NCBI GenBank assembly: GCA_902765395.1
Contig: CACWZP010000013.1
Location: forward strand, 16,877 to 80,876
Direction of reading: 5' to 3'
Length of the DNA stretch: 64,000 nucleotides
DNA from: an uncultured Eubacteriales bacterium
GTDB lineage: Bacteria; Bacillota; Clostridia; Christensenellales; Aristaeellaceae
Shown here piece after piece: positions 9,701-17,600 of this stretch. The first letter of the stretch is position 1. Each line of letters opens with the position of its first letter. The notes under the pieces were generated by a model. It worked only from the letters and a program-made list of their open reading frames with translations. It had not been told where the DNA came from and did not search any database. The translations under genes were made by a program, and so were the position numbers.

Positions 9701-10662
9701 ATCAGGCTGGTGAGCACCAGGGCCAGCAGGGAGAGCATCAGAAGCGCCACGCCGAAGTCGCCCAGGTAGTGCCGGGCGGCATAGAAGGCCGGCAGGCCCT
9801 CGATGCCGGAATAGCTGCCCAGGTTGCGGATGTAGTCCAGCCAGCTCGCGCAGCCTTCGGGATAGGCCGTGATGCTCAGCAGCGTGACGAATATGTACAG
9901 CGCGGTGGAGGTCAGCACCGAGAGCACGAGCACCCGGTGAAGCCGATCCCGCTTGAACTTGAATTCCTCGGCCGAGTGGGTGATGCTCTCGAAGCCGATG
10001 AACGCCCACGGGGAGATGAGGGCGATGCGAAACGTCTGCGACAGGGCCGTGCCGTCCGGCACAAACGCCGGGGCAAGGCTGCCCCGGTTGCCGACGATCG
10101 ATACGCCGAAGCACAGCGTGATGCCGACGACGAACACCGCCACCAGGACCACCATGGCGTGGGCGGCGATGGCCTTGCTCCGGATGCACAAGCCCGTGAT
10201 GGCGGCGATGGTCGCCAGGGTCAGCAGGGCCTCACCCAGGTAGACGTCATATCCAAACAGGGTAAACAGATGCCCGAATTTGAACGTGTCACCTATGAAA
10301 TAGCGGCAGAACAGCGGCAGGCTGGTCGCGTTCGCCCAGAACATGGAGATATAGGTCAGGCTTAGGAACCAGAAGACCAGGAAGGCGCGGTCGTATCCGA
10401 ACACCTCCTTGGTGTAGGCATAGATGCCGCCGGCGCGCGGGTACCGGCTGGCCATATAGGAGAAGTTCCGGCAGATGACCAGCATGAGCACCATGCCGAT
10501 CAGCAGGCCGAGGACGCTTCCCGCCGGGCCGGCCTGGGCCAGGTAGGTGTTGCTCGTGACGACCAGCGATCCCCAGCCCACGCTGGTGCCGACGGCCAGC
10601 GCCCACGCTGCCGCCTGGGAAAGATAGGGCTGTAAGCCGGTCTGTGTCTTCTGTTCTGACAT
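6715..10662 (-). CDS. Amino-acid permease fused to GGDEF-REC-GGDEF(degenerate)-EAL
   Basis: One 1315-aa protein. Residues about 10-480 are an APC-superfamily amino-acid/polyamine permease with about 12 membrane segments. A further segment lies at about 538-555. Then come GGDEF 1 (575-725, intact GGDEY 655-659), a receiver (758-875; D765, phosphoacceptor D809, K859), a second GGDEF-like domain with RGADTF at 964-969 (degenerate), and an EAL domain (about 1060-1310). The EAL keeps E1089, N1148, E1180, D1212, D1213, K1233, E1269 and Q1289, so phosphodiesterase activity is plausible. I infer a transporter or transceptor that couples amino-acid binding or flux to cyclic-di-GMP turnover. The start has a GGAGGGG site. 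It is monocistronic, between a promoter and a terminator. Confidence 0.9.
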   Translation of the reverse strand: MSEQKTQTGLQPYLSQAAAWALAVGTSVGWGSLVVTSNTYLAQAGPAGSVLGLLIGMVLMLVICRNFSYMASRYPRAGGIYAYTKEVFGYDRAFLVFWFLSLTYISMFWANATSLPLFCRYFIGDTFKFGHLFTLFGYDVYLGEALLTLATIAAITGLCIRSKAIAAHAMVVLVAVFVVGITLCFGVSIVGNRGSLAPAFVPDGTALSQTFRIALISPWAFIGFESITHSAEEFKFKRDRLHRVLVLSVLTSTALYIFVTLLSITAYPEGCASWLDYIRNLGSYSGIEGLPAFYAARHYLGDFGVALLMLSLLALVLTSLIGNLRALSRLFFAAARDDILPSCFAELNDKRIPANAMLLVAAASVPIVFVGRTAIGWIVDVTTLGATMLYGFVSAAALKTARKLKNRRVGVTGLIGSIVMVVFGIYLLFPLLFGDAMLETETYILFMVWTVIGLFYFRHIIRKDHARRFGKAIIVWIALLALVVFMAMIWSGRVDEKTTHDAIHAVQDYYREGAAADEDAFVQAQIDHVQRTDTLNSLLVSGLFVMALGAMLINHVSMQKWETKAVAERDAARETAFKDPLTGAKSKHAYLMHEKEIDAAIEAGTAKDFAVVVCDVNGLKKINDTLGHKAGDEYIRKAFEMICDIFQHSPVYRIGGDEYVVILTGRDHVIRKELLLALHDRSVEHISTSGVVVSGGLSDFVPGEDKSFHSVFERADGLMYEEKQLLKGLGAVTRDDSDNPAKMLMPMLEDAKILHIKKHVLIVEDEAVNLMMLGNMLQDGYDLLYASDGIEALEQIKAHKSELALVMLDLNMPRMSGMEVLKVMKEGTEFKDIPVIVLTADQSAEVECLKFGAMDFIPKPYPSWEIVRARVNRCIELSEKRSIIQSTERDGLTNLFNLDYFLRYVRMYDQHYTEMPMDAIVMDVNRFHMLNERYGKQYGDAVLCRIGERIRHLARDIGGVGCRRGADTFLIYSPHRDDYDHLLEWVSDGLTSEEGSANRVRLRMGVYAQVDKSLEIERRFEYARIASNKVKTGHTRPIGIYDTQMHQEELFKERLLEDFRASLKDRHFKVYLQPKFDVRGDEPVLASAEALVRWNHPELGMISPGVFIPLLEDNGLILELDEYVWRETGARIRDWKDRFGYSVPVSVNVSRIDMLATNLKDIFNDILRTYDLTFDDMMLEITESAYTGDSEQVIAMARELSGVGMGFRIEMDDFGTGYSSLGMLSHLPIDVLKLDMSFVRNAFKEKQDLRMIELIIEIADYLKVPVVAEGVETEEQYLALKEMGCDLVQGYYFSKPVPPEDFDRFILEMLRQEAR

Positions 10663-10709
10663 AGATACCCCTCCGCATCAAGCCGACGCTTTATGGTCTA
10701 CTTATTTTA

Positions 10710-10739
10710 ATTATAACATAACTGCAGTACGTTTGTCCA
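10710..10739 (-). promoter_or_regulatory. Putative promoter of the permease/c-di-GMP fusion gene
   Basis: Minus strand TGGACA (10739-10734), 18-bp spacer, TATAAT (10715-10710), about 48 bp before the start codon. Confidence 0.45.
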
Positions 10740-11000
10740 TAATAACACGGCAATATGAAAGCCAACCACCGCGGGCGGGCCTCATGGCGGCCCCGGCAGC
10801 GATCGCAAGTCGGAGCGCCCGTCGTCCGACAGCGTTTGAATGGCCAGCGCCGCCTCGGGATCCATCTCGATTGGTGGGCCGTCCGGCGCCTTTCCCATAT
10901 CGTTGCCCGCGCAAAGCGGCAACAAAAAAACCGAAAACGCTCTTCGCCGTTTCACGCAGATTGCCGTTTGCAATGCCAGTCTCTCCCCCGCCAACGGGCA
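10740..11000. other. Intergenic stretch, nothing recognised
   Basis: Between the fusion gene's promoter and the terminator of the secreted GLUG protein gene I find no credible gene, repeat or RNA. Open frames here lack ribosome sites and resemble nothing I know. Confidence 0.4.
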
Positions 11001-11035
11001 AAAAAACGGGAGCCTGCGGCTTCACAGGCTCCCGT
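11001..11035 (-). terminator. Rho-independent terminator of the GLUG/ZinT-like gene
   Basis: A perfect 11-bp stem (ACGGGAGCCTG / CAGGCTCCCGT) is followed on the minus strand by a run of six T, 14 bp after the stop codon. Confidence 0.9.
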
Positions 11036-11048
11036 CCCGCTGAAACGA

Positions 11049-12779
11049 TCAGGCGGCGGGCTGTTCGGCAGCCATGTCCGCCAGGTTCTCGTCGCAGAAC
11101 AGGCCGATGACGTCCTCGGTCATTGCCTCGTCCGCGTCCACCGGGAAGCCCGCGGCCAGCCAGTAGGCGTAGGGGCCCTCGGCGTACTGGGTCAGGGCGT
11201 CCACGTCGCTGCCGTAGCGGAACTCCAGGTGATAGGTGGTCGCCGGGGTATCGGGCATCATGAAGAAGTACTTGAACTCGCCCGCGTCCTCGTCGGCGGT
11301 TTCGTACAGCCAGCCGTTCATCATGCCGCCCAGGGACAGGGGGCTGACGTAGGCGTATTCATGGCTGAACACTTCCTCGCCCGCCAGCGTACCGCTGATG
11401 GTCGCGCCGTCGAAGGTGATCTGGTCCACGCCACCCACAAACAGGCAGTCGAACTGCGGGTTGACGGAGCCGTCGCCGAAGGCGTCGATCGCCTCCTGTC
11501 CGTAGATGGTGCCGTTGCAGGCATCCTTCAGCAGCTGCGCCACGTCCGGGGCCATCTCGTCGCCCACCACGGCGGCGCAGTGGTCCAGCCAGATCTGGTC
11601 GTAAGCGGGATCGGTGATGATCGGGAACAGGGCCACATAGGTGCCCTTCACGTCCTCAAGCAGCTGCGCGGCCGCAGCAGCGTCGGCCTCGGCGGAAGCG
11701 TCTTCGGCGGGCGCATCAGCCTCAGCAGCAGCGTCGTCCGCCTCGGCGGCCTCCGCGCCGTCGTTCTCCGCCACGCAGTCCACCAGTTCAAACTGGGTCG
11801 GCTGGTCGAAGGGCGCGCCGTTGGCCTGGGCAACCGCTTCGTTGTAGAAGCCCGCGCCGACGATGTCGCCGATGCCCTCGGCATTCGCGCCGGCGTTGAC
11901 GGTCACGCCCTTCGCCGCGCAGTTGGTGAACACGGTCACGGGCATGCCGAACTGCTCATCCGCATAGCCGCCGGCGTAGCCGGTGACGCCGCCGATCCAG
12001 AAGCAGTCGTCGCCCGCGGTGATGGTCACGTTTTCAGCGGTGCAGTCTGTGAACTGCTCCGCCGCGAAGCCACAGCCGGACACGCCGCCCAGGCCGTAGC
12101 AGTTGTTGCCCGCGGTGACGGTGCCTGTGGCGGTGCAGCCCACCACGCTGGTCATCTCCAGGCCGCCGCCCACGATGCCCGCATTGGCGGTGCCGTCGGG
12201 CAGCACGATGTCCGCCTGGGCGGTGCAGTTCTCGATCATGGAGCCCATGCCCGCGCCGACGATGCCGCCGTACATGCCCTCGGCGCTCATCTCGCCCGCA
12301 TGGGCGGTGACCGTGCCGTTCACCAGCGTCACGCCGGAGACGGTGGAGCAGTAGGCGTAGCCTACCACGTCGGCGGACATCATCTGGGCGTCCACAGTGG
12401 CGTTTTCCAGGGTGAAGTTGCCCACCTGGGCGTTGGCGATGCAGCCAAACAGGCCCTGCGCCCAGCCCTCGGGCTGGTTGATGACCAGGTTGGAGATGGT
12501 GTGGCCCTGGCCGTCAAAGGTGCCTGTGAAGGCGGTCTGGGCGGCGGGGATCTCCTGCTCCTCGGTGCTCTCGCCGGAGGGAGCGTAGGCGCCGATGGGC
12601 GTCCACTCCGCACCGGCCAGGTCGATGTCGGCGGTCAGCACATAGCTGCCGGACAGGTTGTCGTTGATCGCGGCCAGCTCCTCCACGGTGCCGATCTCGA
12701 TGACGTCGCCGGACTCCGCCAGCGCCATCGCGCCCAACATCATCACCAGCATCAGCAGCAAACAGGACAGTTTCTTCAT
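11049..12779 (-). CDS. Secreted GLUG-repeat protein with C-terminal ZinT-like domain
   Basis: A 576-aa exported protein. A signal peptide occupies residues 1-21 (cleavage after MALA). Residues about 60-335 carry GLUG-type beta-helix repeats (for example GGIVGAGMGSMIENCTA and GLGGVSGCGFAAEQFTDCTA). A linker of almost only A, E and D follows (about 340-372). Residues about 375-576 resemble ZinT/YodA metal-binding lipocalins: KGTYVALFPIITD aligns with the start of ZinT, and YHLEFRYGSDVDALTQ with its late HFHIFMG region. No His-rich zinc loop is seen, so metal binding is unproven. The gene has an AGGAGG site and stands alone behind a promoter with a large palindromic operator. Confidence 0.7.
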   Translation of the reverse strand: MKKLSCLLLMLVMMLGAMALAESGDVIEIGTVEELAAINDNLSGSYVLTADIDLAGAEWTPIGAYAPSGESTEEQEIPAAQTAFTGTFDGQGHTISNLVINQPEGWAQGLFGCIANAQVGNFTLENATVDAQMMSADVVGYAYCSTVSGVTLVNGTVTAHAGEMSAEGMYGGIVGAGMGSMIENCTAQADIVLPDGTANAGIVGGGLEMTSVVGCTATGTVTAGNNCYGLGGVSGCGFAAEQFTDCTAENVTITAGDDCFWIGGVTGYAGGYADEQFGMPVTVFTNCAAKGVTVNAGANAEGIGDIVGAGFYNEAVAQANGAPFDQPTQFELVDCVAENDGAEAAEADDAAAEADAPAEDASAEADAAAAAQLLEDVKGTYVALFPIITDPAYDQIWLDHCAAVVGDEMAPDVAQLLKDACNGTIYGQEAIDAFGDGSVNPQFDCLFVGGVDQITFDGATISGTLAGEEVFSHEYAYVSPLSLGGMMNGWLYETADEDAGEFKYFFMMPDTPATTYHLEFRYGSDVDALTQYAEGPYAYWLAAGFPVDADEAMTEDVIGLFCDENLADMAAEQPAA

Positions 12780-12801
12780 GGTTTACATCCTCCTGAAACA
12801 G

Positions 12802-12866
12802 ATAACTACAAGATTAGTTTTTTCTAACCTTGTAGTTATATTACACTAACTTGTTCGCTCTGTCAA
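12802..12866 (-). promoter_or_regulatory. Promoter with TTAG-N6-CTAA operator (GLUG/ZinT-like gene)
   Basis: On the minus strand, TTGACA (12866-12861) and TATAAT-like TAATAT (12843-12838) are 17 bp apart. Directly downstream is a dyad at 12802-12839 whose outer arms ATAACTACAAG / CTTGTAGTTAT are perfect and whose core is TTAG (12814-12817), six T, CTAA (12824-12827). The core matches boxes in front of other genes in this window. Its position between the -10 box and the gene suggests repression. Confidence 0.75.
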
Positions 12867-12891
12867 TGCGTGCCGGGCAATCTGGCCAATA

Positions 12892-13614
12892 TCAGACAAT
12901 CTCCCGCTTCCTCGCCAGCTTCATGGTCAGCAGCAGGCCGGCCATCATCCACATATTGCCGATGCTCAGCCATGCGGCGGTCAGGGCATTGCGCAGGGCC
13001 GTCTCCGGCGCCAGCTTCAGCAGCATGGTCAGCCCCTGGCCCACGGGCATGCAGAACACCCAGCACCAGCGGGGATAGGGCGTCAGGCCCCTGGCAAACG
13101 CGGCGATCTGCGCGGCGGAGTGGATGCCCCAGAAGATGAAGAACAGGATCATCGCGGGCAGCAGGAAGTACAGTCCGAAGCGCCAGGACAGCTCCAGGGC
13201 GTTCTCCGGGCTCACCCGGGCCAGGTGCTTGTACACGTATACGCAGGCCAGGCATGGCACGTGCACGCCGCAGGCGGCGAAGATCAGATAGCCGAAGATG
13301 CCGCTGCGGTAGATGTGCGCCAGGCGCCTGGAGCCCTGGACGATCAGGCGGTAGACGGCGAAAAAGCACAGCCCCTCCAGCGCTATGCCGATCATCCCCA
13401 GCATCGCCGACCAGAAGATGCGGCTGTCGGACAGGTTCACATAGGCGGAGAGGAAGCCCTCCAGCCCCGACTTGGAGGCGTCGTGCACGCCCCAGCCCAG
13501 CAGCATGTCCCCCGCCATCACCATGGCGCCCGCCAGAAGGCCGATGATCATCAGCTTGCGGATACGCGGCCAGTCGAGGGCGCCGTCGATGCCGATGTCG
13601 TTGTAGCTGCTCAT
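12892..13614 (-). CDS. Polytopic membrane protein, DUF6796-like (second of two paralogues)
   Basis: A 240-aa protein with about seven hydrophobic segments (LMIIGLLAGAMVMAGDMLLG, MLGMIGIALEGLCFFAVYRL and others) and no catalytic motif. It starts MSSYNDIG at 13614 after GTGAGGAGGGATACC. Its C-terminal half (PYPRWCWVFCMP and SIGNMWMMAGLLL) resembles the C-terminus of the neighbouring 13626 product (PLPRWACVFNIL and GFGNWAGAAMFL). The pair therefore arose by duplication and lies in one operon with an 11-bp gap. Function unknown. Confidence 0.75.
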   Translation of the reverse strand: MSSYNDIGIDGALDWPRIRKLMIIGLLAGAMVMAGDMLLGWGVHDASKSGLEGFLSAYVNLSDSRIFWSAMLGMIGIALEGLCFFAVYRLIVQGSRRLAHIYRSGIFGYLIFAACGVHVPCLACVYVYKHLARVSPENALELSWRFGLYFLLPAMILFFIFWGIHSAAQIAAFARGLTPYPRWCWVFCMPVGQGLTMLLKLAPETALRNALTAAWLSIGNMWMMAGLLLTMKLARKREIV

Positions 13615-13625
13615 GGTATCCCTCC

Positions 13626-14246
13626 TCACAAGAGAAAAAACAGCCCCAGGAACATGGCCGCTCCCGCCCAGTTTCCAAAGCCGCCCACGCGAAGCGGCAG
13701 CATCGCCAGCATCAGGGGCAGTATGTTGAACACGCAGGCCCAGCGGGGCAGCGGTGTCGCACCCGAGACCACCGCCGCGAAAAGGGCCGCGCCGAAGACC
13801 AGGAAGCCCAGATAGCACGCGATCATGGTGACCGATGTCTTTTTGAAGAACTCGTTGATGATGTCCAGGGCCTCCTGGGTGCGGCCCAGCCGGACGTACA
13901 GCCATTCCGGCGCGCCGCAGAACACGTGGTGGGCCATGCCGAAGGTGAACACCAGGGCGCAGCCCGCCCGCATCAGCGCGGCGCAGGCGGTCGAATACGG
14001 CCGCATCCAGTCGCACAGCGCCATGTATCCGAAGAAGAACATGCACATGGCCAGGCAGCCCAGCAGCATGGCCATCAGCGGCCGGCGCAGCGACATGCCC
14101 TCAAAGGCCCCGGAGAGCTTTGAGTTGTCCTTCATGTCCTCAAAGCGGAAGCGGCCGTTGGGCAGGTAGGTCATCAGGCAGTCGGTGAACCCGCAGAGCA
14201 GGTGCCCGGCCACGGCGAGCAAAAGCAGCGCCTTCATTTCAGTCAT
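13626..14246 (-). CDS. Polytopic membrane protein, DUF6796-like (first of two paralogues)
   Basis: A 206-aa membrane protein with about six hydrophobic segments, starting MTEMKALLLLAVAGHLLCGF. It shares the pattern PRW(A/C)-V-F near the C-terminus and a final GN-W-M segment with the 12892 product, but is about 35 residues shorter. It sits 41 bp downstream of the methyltransferase at 14288, so the three may be one transcript. I know of no biochemical role for the family. Confidence 0.72.
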   Translation of the reverse strand: MTEMKALLLLAVAGHLLCGFTDCLMTYLPNGRFRFEDMKDNSKLSGAFEGMSLRRPLMAMLLGCLAMCMFFFGYMALCDWMRPYSTACAALMRAGCALVFTFGMAHHVFCGAPEWLYVRLGRTQEALDIINEFFKKTSVTMIACYLGFLVFGAALFAAVVSGATPLPRWACVFNILPLMLAMLPLRVGGFGNWAGAAMFLGLFFLL

Positions 14247-14287
14247 TCAACTCACGCCCCCTTCACAGTGTCGCGCATCATCTGTTT

Positions 14288-14911
14288 TCATTTCCGGGCA
14301 AGTACCGCAATCCAGGGTTTTGCCGGGTGATGTTCGACCGTCACTTCGGAGAAGCCCGCCGCCCTCAGCGCCGCTTCGATGCGGTCAGCGGTGTGGGTCT
14401 TCATGCCGTCGATGATCTTCTCGAATTTCAGGCCCGCGGCGTCCGTGCCGTCGGATTCGTTGCAGATCAGGAACCAGCCGCCGGGCTTGAGCACCTTCGC
14501 CACCTGTCCGAAGCACCTCTCCAGGCCCGGCCAGAAGTAGATGGTCTCAAAGGCCGTGGCCAGGTCGAAGGGCGCCTCGGGCAGGCGCAGGTCGGACACA
14601 TCCCCCTGCCGCACGTCGCAGCGCCCGTCGGCGATCCCGTCCCGGTTGTATTCCCGCGCCTTTTCAACGGAAAGGGCGGAATAGTCGATGGCGGTCACGT
14701 GCGCCTTCGGATACCTTTTCAGCAGCTCGCCCGCGTTCCGGCCGCCGCCGCAGCCCAGGTCAACCGCCCGCGCCGGTTCGATTTCCGGCAAATGCGCAAG
14801 CCCCCAGTCCGCCATCCTGGCGTGCCCTGAATTCATGCCGTTCAACATCAGCTTCCCCAGGAAGCCCTCCGGCTTTCGCGTCTGGCTCACATAGTCCCTG
14901 AACAGTCCCAT
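14288..14911 (-). CDS. Class I SAM-dependent methyltransferase
   Basis: A 207-aa soluble enzyme with a Rossmann fold. Motif I is AVDLGCGGGRN (about residues 48-58), the acidic loop VTAIDYSALSVEKA, motif II RQGDVSDLRLPEAPFDLATA and post-motif LKPGGWFLICNESDG. It resembles UbiE/type-11 methyltransferases acting on small molecules; the substrate is not evident. AAAGGAGG precedes the ATG. It heads a probable operon with the two DUF6796-like genes. The upstream region holds TTAG-N6-TTGA, only a weak match to the operator seen elsewhere. Confidence 0.85.
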   Translation of the reverse strand: MGLFRDYVSQTRKPEGFLGKLMLNGMNSGHARMADWGLAHLPEIEPARAVDLGCGGGRNAGELLKRYPKAHVTAIDYSALSVEKAREYNRDGIADGRCDVRQGDVSDLRLPEAPFDLATAFETIYFWPGLERCFGQVAKVLKPGGWFLICNESDGTDAAGLKFEKIIDGMKTHTADRIEAALRAAGFSEVTVEHHPAKPWIAVLARK

Positions 14912-15036
14912 AAAACCGCCTCCTTTGGATCAATGCGTTCTAATAATATGTTTTGAATAATCTACTTGTATTATCTCCGTCATCCGCGGGATCGCATGGC
15001 CCGTCTGTGAAGCCCGGTCATCCTGCGGCCATTTGC

Positions 15037-15963
15037 TCAGTTCGCCCGCCATTGCGCGAGCGCCTCTTTCAGCCGCCTGTCGATGTCGATCCGGGTCTGG
15101 CGGCATTCCTTCGGATGCTCCCTGCCGGACCGGAACATCATGGACACCAGCAGGCCGGAGCCCACCGGCAGCATCATCTTCAGCAGGGACTCCGGGAAGG
15201 CGAAGTGGGTGCCGCGCTCGTAGAGCCAGCTCTCGTGGGTGCACGCGTGGGGCAGGCTGTCCAGCCGCGCCTGCATCCTGCGGATGTAGCGGCAGGTGTC
15301 CCATAGCACGTCGTCCTCCGCGCCGATGAAGACCAGCTTCCCGCGGATGTTCTCCACCCGGATGCGTTCCTCCTCGCGGATGGGGTGCCTGCGCTCGGAT
15401 TCGTCGAACAGCTTTCGGGACGCGACCCGGTCGCCGCCCGCCCTGGCCTCCTCCTGGATCTTTTGCCAGTACTCCGGGTGGCGATAGGCATAGGGCAGGT
15501 ACGGCAGCGGCTTTCCCTGCCAGGTCACCGTGGATTCGCCGTCGCCGGGGCGCTCCGTCGCGCCGTCCTTGCCGTCGCGGTAGAAGGCCTCCATCACGAA
15601 GTCAGACGGCGATATGGCCACAGTCAGCGTAAACTCCGGATAGTGCGCGGCGGCCAGCAGCGCCAGCATGCCCGTGGTGGACGCGCCGACGACGCCGAAC
15701 GCACGGCAGCCCCGGGCCTTCATGAAGGCAATCGCCCTGCCGAAGCGCTCCAGCGGATAGCTGTGGTGCCCGTAGTCCTTCTTTTCCGGCGACATGGCCA
15801 TCACGTGGATGCCCTGGCGGTTCAGCCACTTCGCTCCGCAGGAGGCCATGCGGTCCTCCGAGCTGTCGCCCAGCATGAGGATCATGCCCCTGTCGCCGCC
15901 GGCAGCCGGGTACCACGCGCCGTTGAAGCCGTCGGAATCCACCCGAAACACCTGTCTTTTCAT
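15037..15963 (-). CDS. Alpha/beta hydrolase, BAAT/acyl-thioesterase C-terminal type
   Basis: A 308-aa hydrolase with nucleophile elbow GVVGASTTGMLALLAA. The likely Asp lies in LVFIGAEDDVLWDT and the His in YERGTHFAFP. It looks like the BAAT C-terminal catalytic domain, which cleaves or transfers acyl groups from thioesters. It ends EHPKECRQTRIDIDRRL, echoed in the 44667 product (RHPRECAGDREALRKAL), so the two are paralogues. The start MKRQVFRV at 15963 follows GGAGGGAAGAG. Its promoter carries a TTAG-type operator, as does that of its paralogue's operon. Confidence 0.8.
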   Translation of the reverse strand: MKRQVFRVDSDGFNGAWYPAAGGDRGMILMLGDSSEDRMASCGAKWLNRQGIHVMAMSPEKKDYGHHSYPLERFGRAIAFMKARGCRAFGVVGASTTGMLALLAAAHYPEFTLTVAISPSDFVMEAFYRDGKDGATERPGDGESTVTWQGKPLPYLPYAYRHPEYWQKIQEEARAGGDRVASRKLFDESERRHPIREEERIRVENIRGKLVFIGAEDDVLWDTCRYIRRMQARLDSLPHACTHESWLYERGTHFAFPESLLKMMLPVGSGLLVSMMFRSGREHPKECRQTRIDIDRRLKEALAQWRAN

Positions 15964-16031
15964 CGCTCTTCCCTCCATGTCACCCGTCGACGCCGTGTAT
16001 CCGCGGAATGCGCCGGACGCCTCAGCCTGTG

Positions 16032-16076
16032 TTAGTTTACACTTACTATCATACACTTCACCTTGTTTACTTTCAA
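16032..16076 (-). promoter_or_regulatory. Promoter with TTAG-N6-CTTA operator (BAAT hydrolase gene)
   Basis: Minus strand TTGAAA (16076-16071), 17-bp spacer, TATGAT (16053-16048). Immediately downstream is the box TTAG-TTTACA-CTTA at 16032-16045. The spacing matches that at 39944 and 53313. Confidence 0.7.
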
Positions 16077-16180
16077 CGTTATATATATTAAATTGGTGGG
16101 ACAAGGCGGGGCCCTCGGCCATGGGCCCATCGCGGAGTGCTCGGGATTTCCCCCGCGATTCAGGGAAAGCGCGGGGCGCA

Positions 16181-16212
16181 AAAAAACACGGCAGTCCATG
16201 CGACTGTCGTGT
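16181..16212 (-). terminator. Rho-independent terminator of the M20 amidohydrolase gene
   Basis: An 11-bp stem (ACACGGCAGTC / GACTGTCGTGT, one G-U) with a 5-nt loop, followed on the minus strand by TTTTTT. Confidence 0.88.
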
Positions 16213-16240
16213 TTTCGCACATCCGCGGCCCGGAGCCGGA

Positions 16241-17374
16241 TCACGTCCCGGCCAGGCGCTTCAATTCCCGCTCCGCCATGGCGGCGAAGAATCGGGCCGC
16301 AGGCATCAGCGCCGCGGGATCCGCCGTAAAGCGGGGATGGTGGTTGTCCCATCCGCCGCCGGTGCCCACGCGGAAGAACGCGCCGGGGGCGATCTTCAGG
16401 TACGCGCTGAAGTCCTCGGAGCCCATCGAGGGCTGACATTCCCGCACGGTCATGCCCAGCTCCCGGGCCACTTCGGCGGCGCGAAGGCAGATTTCGGCGT
16501 CGTTGATCACCGGATCCGGCTGGCGCTCATACTCAAACGCCGCCTCGCAGCCAAAGGCCCTGGCCGTGTCCGACACGATGGCCTCCAGCCGCCGCTGGAT
16601 GTCGTCCCGGGTCTTTGCGGTCATGGCGCGCACGGTGCCCTCCAGCTCCGCCGTCTGCGGCGTGACGTTCCAGGTGTTCCCCGCCGCCACGCGGGTGACG
16701 GATACCACCGCGCTGTCAAAGGGGTTCACCCGCCGGCTGACGACGGTCTGTGCCGCGGTGACGATGGCGGCCAGCGCGGGGATGGGGTCGACGCCCAGCT
16801 CCGGGTGCCCCGCGTGGCAGCCCACGCCGGTGATCCGGGCGAAAAAGCGATCGGCGGAGGCCATCACCGGCCCCGGCCGCACGCCCAGCGTGCCCGCCCC
16901 GTACCAGGGATAGGTGTGCCCGGCCAGGAACAGCTTCACGTCGTCCAGCAGCCCTGTGGCCACCATCATCCCGGCGCCACGGTTCACCTCTTCGGCAGGC
17001 TGGAAGATCACCTTCACCCGGCCGGGGATCTCCCCCTCCCGCGCCTTCAGCAGCAGCGCAGCGCCCAGCATGGCCGTCGCGTGGAAATCGTGGCCGCAGG
17101 CGTGCATGACGCCGGGATTCTCCGAGGCGTAATCCAGCCCCGTCTGCTCGCAGACAGGCAGCGCGTCGATGTCCGCGCGCAGGGCGACGACCGGCCCCTC
17201 GTCGGCGCCGATCTCGGCGATCAGCCCCGTCTCCAGCCCGGTGTCCAGCAGGCGAATTCCGCTTTCGACCAGTATGCTTCGAATATACGCCGTGGTCTTG
17301 TGCTCCGCGAGGGCCAGCTCCGGGTGTCGGTGGAGCCACCGGAATGTCTCGATCAGCCGCTCTTCCATGCTCAT
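16241..17374 (-). CDS. M20 family amidohydrolase (amino-acid N-deacylase-like)
   Basis: A 377-aa metal-dependent amidohydrolase. N-terminal RWLHRHPELALAEHKT, ALRADIDALPV, the metal-binding HACGHDFHATAMLG, the Glu-rich FQPAEEVNRGAGMM and the final SMGSEDFSAYL with a C-terminal HHPRF are all M20D/ArgE-HipO hallmarks. It probably hydrolyses N-acyl amino acids or related amides in the cytosol. It is a single gene with a clear promoter and terminator. The exact substrate cannot be read from sequence. Confidence 0.9.
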   Translation of the reverse strand: MSMEERLIETFRWLHRHPELALAEHKTTAYIRSILVESGIRLLDTGLETGLIAEIGADEGPVVALRADIDALPVCEQTGLDYASENPGVMHACGHDFHATAMLGAALLLKAREGEIPGRVKVIFQPAEEVNRGAGMMVATGLLDDVKLFLAGHTYPWYGAGTLGVRPGPVMASADRFFARITGVGCHAGHPELGVDPIPALAAIVTAAQTVVSRRVNPFDSAVVSVTRVAAGNTWNVTPQTAELEGTVRAMTAKTRDDIQRRLEAIVSDTARAFGCEAAFEYERQPDPVINDAEICLRAAEVARELGMTVRECQPSMGSEDFSAYLKIAPGAFFRVGTGGGWDNHHPRFTADPAALMPAARFFAAMAERELKRLAGT

Positions 17375-17482
17375 CTTCTCCTTCCAATGTGCCTTCGACA
17401 GGTCGTGATGGCCGGGTTGGCGGCCAGGGTTCGGCGCAGCGGGCCATCTTCACCCGCCGCCGCAGCGCAGTGTTCCGCTGAA

Positions 17483-17511
17483 ATTATAGCACAAAACCGC
17501 CGCCCTGTCAG
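17483..17511 (-). promoter_or_regulatory. Putative promoter of the M20 amidohydrolase gene
   Basis: Minus strand CTGACA (17511-17506), 17-bp spacer, TATAAT (17488-17483), about 110 bp from the start codon. Confidence 0.55.
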
Positions 17512-17544
17512 CCCGGTCCGGGCCGGTTGTCGCCATGGCGCTGC

Positions 17545-17587
17545 AAAGCCCCCGCCGCCGGATCGTGCGCCTGGCGACGGGGGCTTT
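17545..17587 (-). terminator. Probable terminator of the bilin-reductase-like gene
   Basis: A 10-bp perfect outer stem (AAAGCCCCCG / CGGGGGCTTT) with an inner CGCC/GGCG pair, 14 bp after the stop at 17601. The T-run is short (three), so efficiency is uncertain. Confidence 0.55.
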
Positions 17588-17600
17588 ATCGGGATGTGTG

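Noticed and set aside
10755-12827. 690-codon plus-strand frame over the GLUG gene
   Set aside because: It runs across the terminator, the whole secreted-protein gene and its promoter; no domain is seen.
14912-15036. Possible further TTAG box before the 14288 methyltransferase (TTAG-N6-TTGA)
   Set aside because: Only one half-site matches; kept as a weak candidate and not counted in the regulon.
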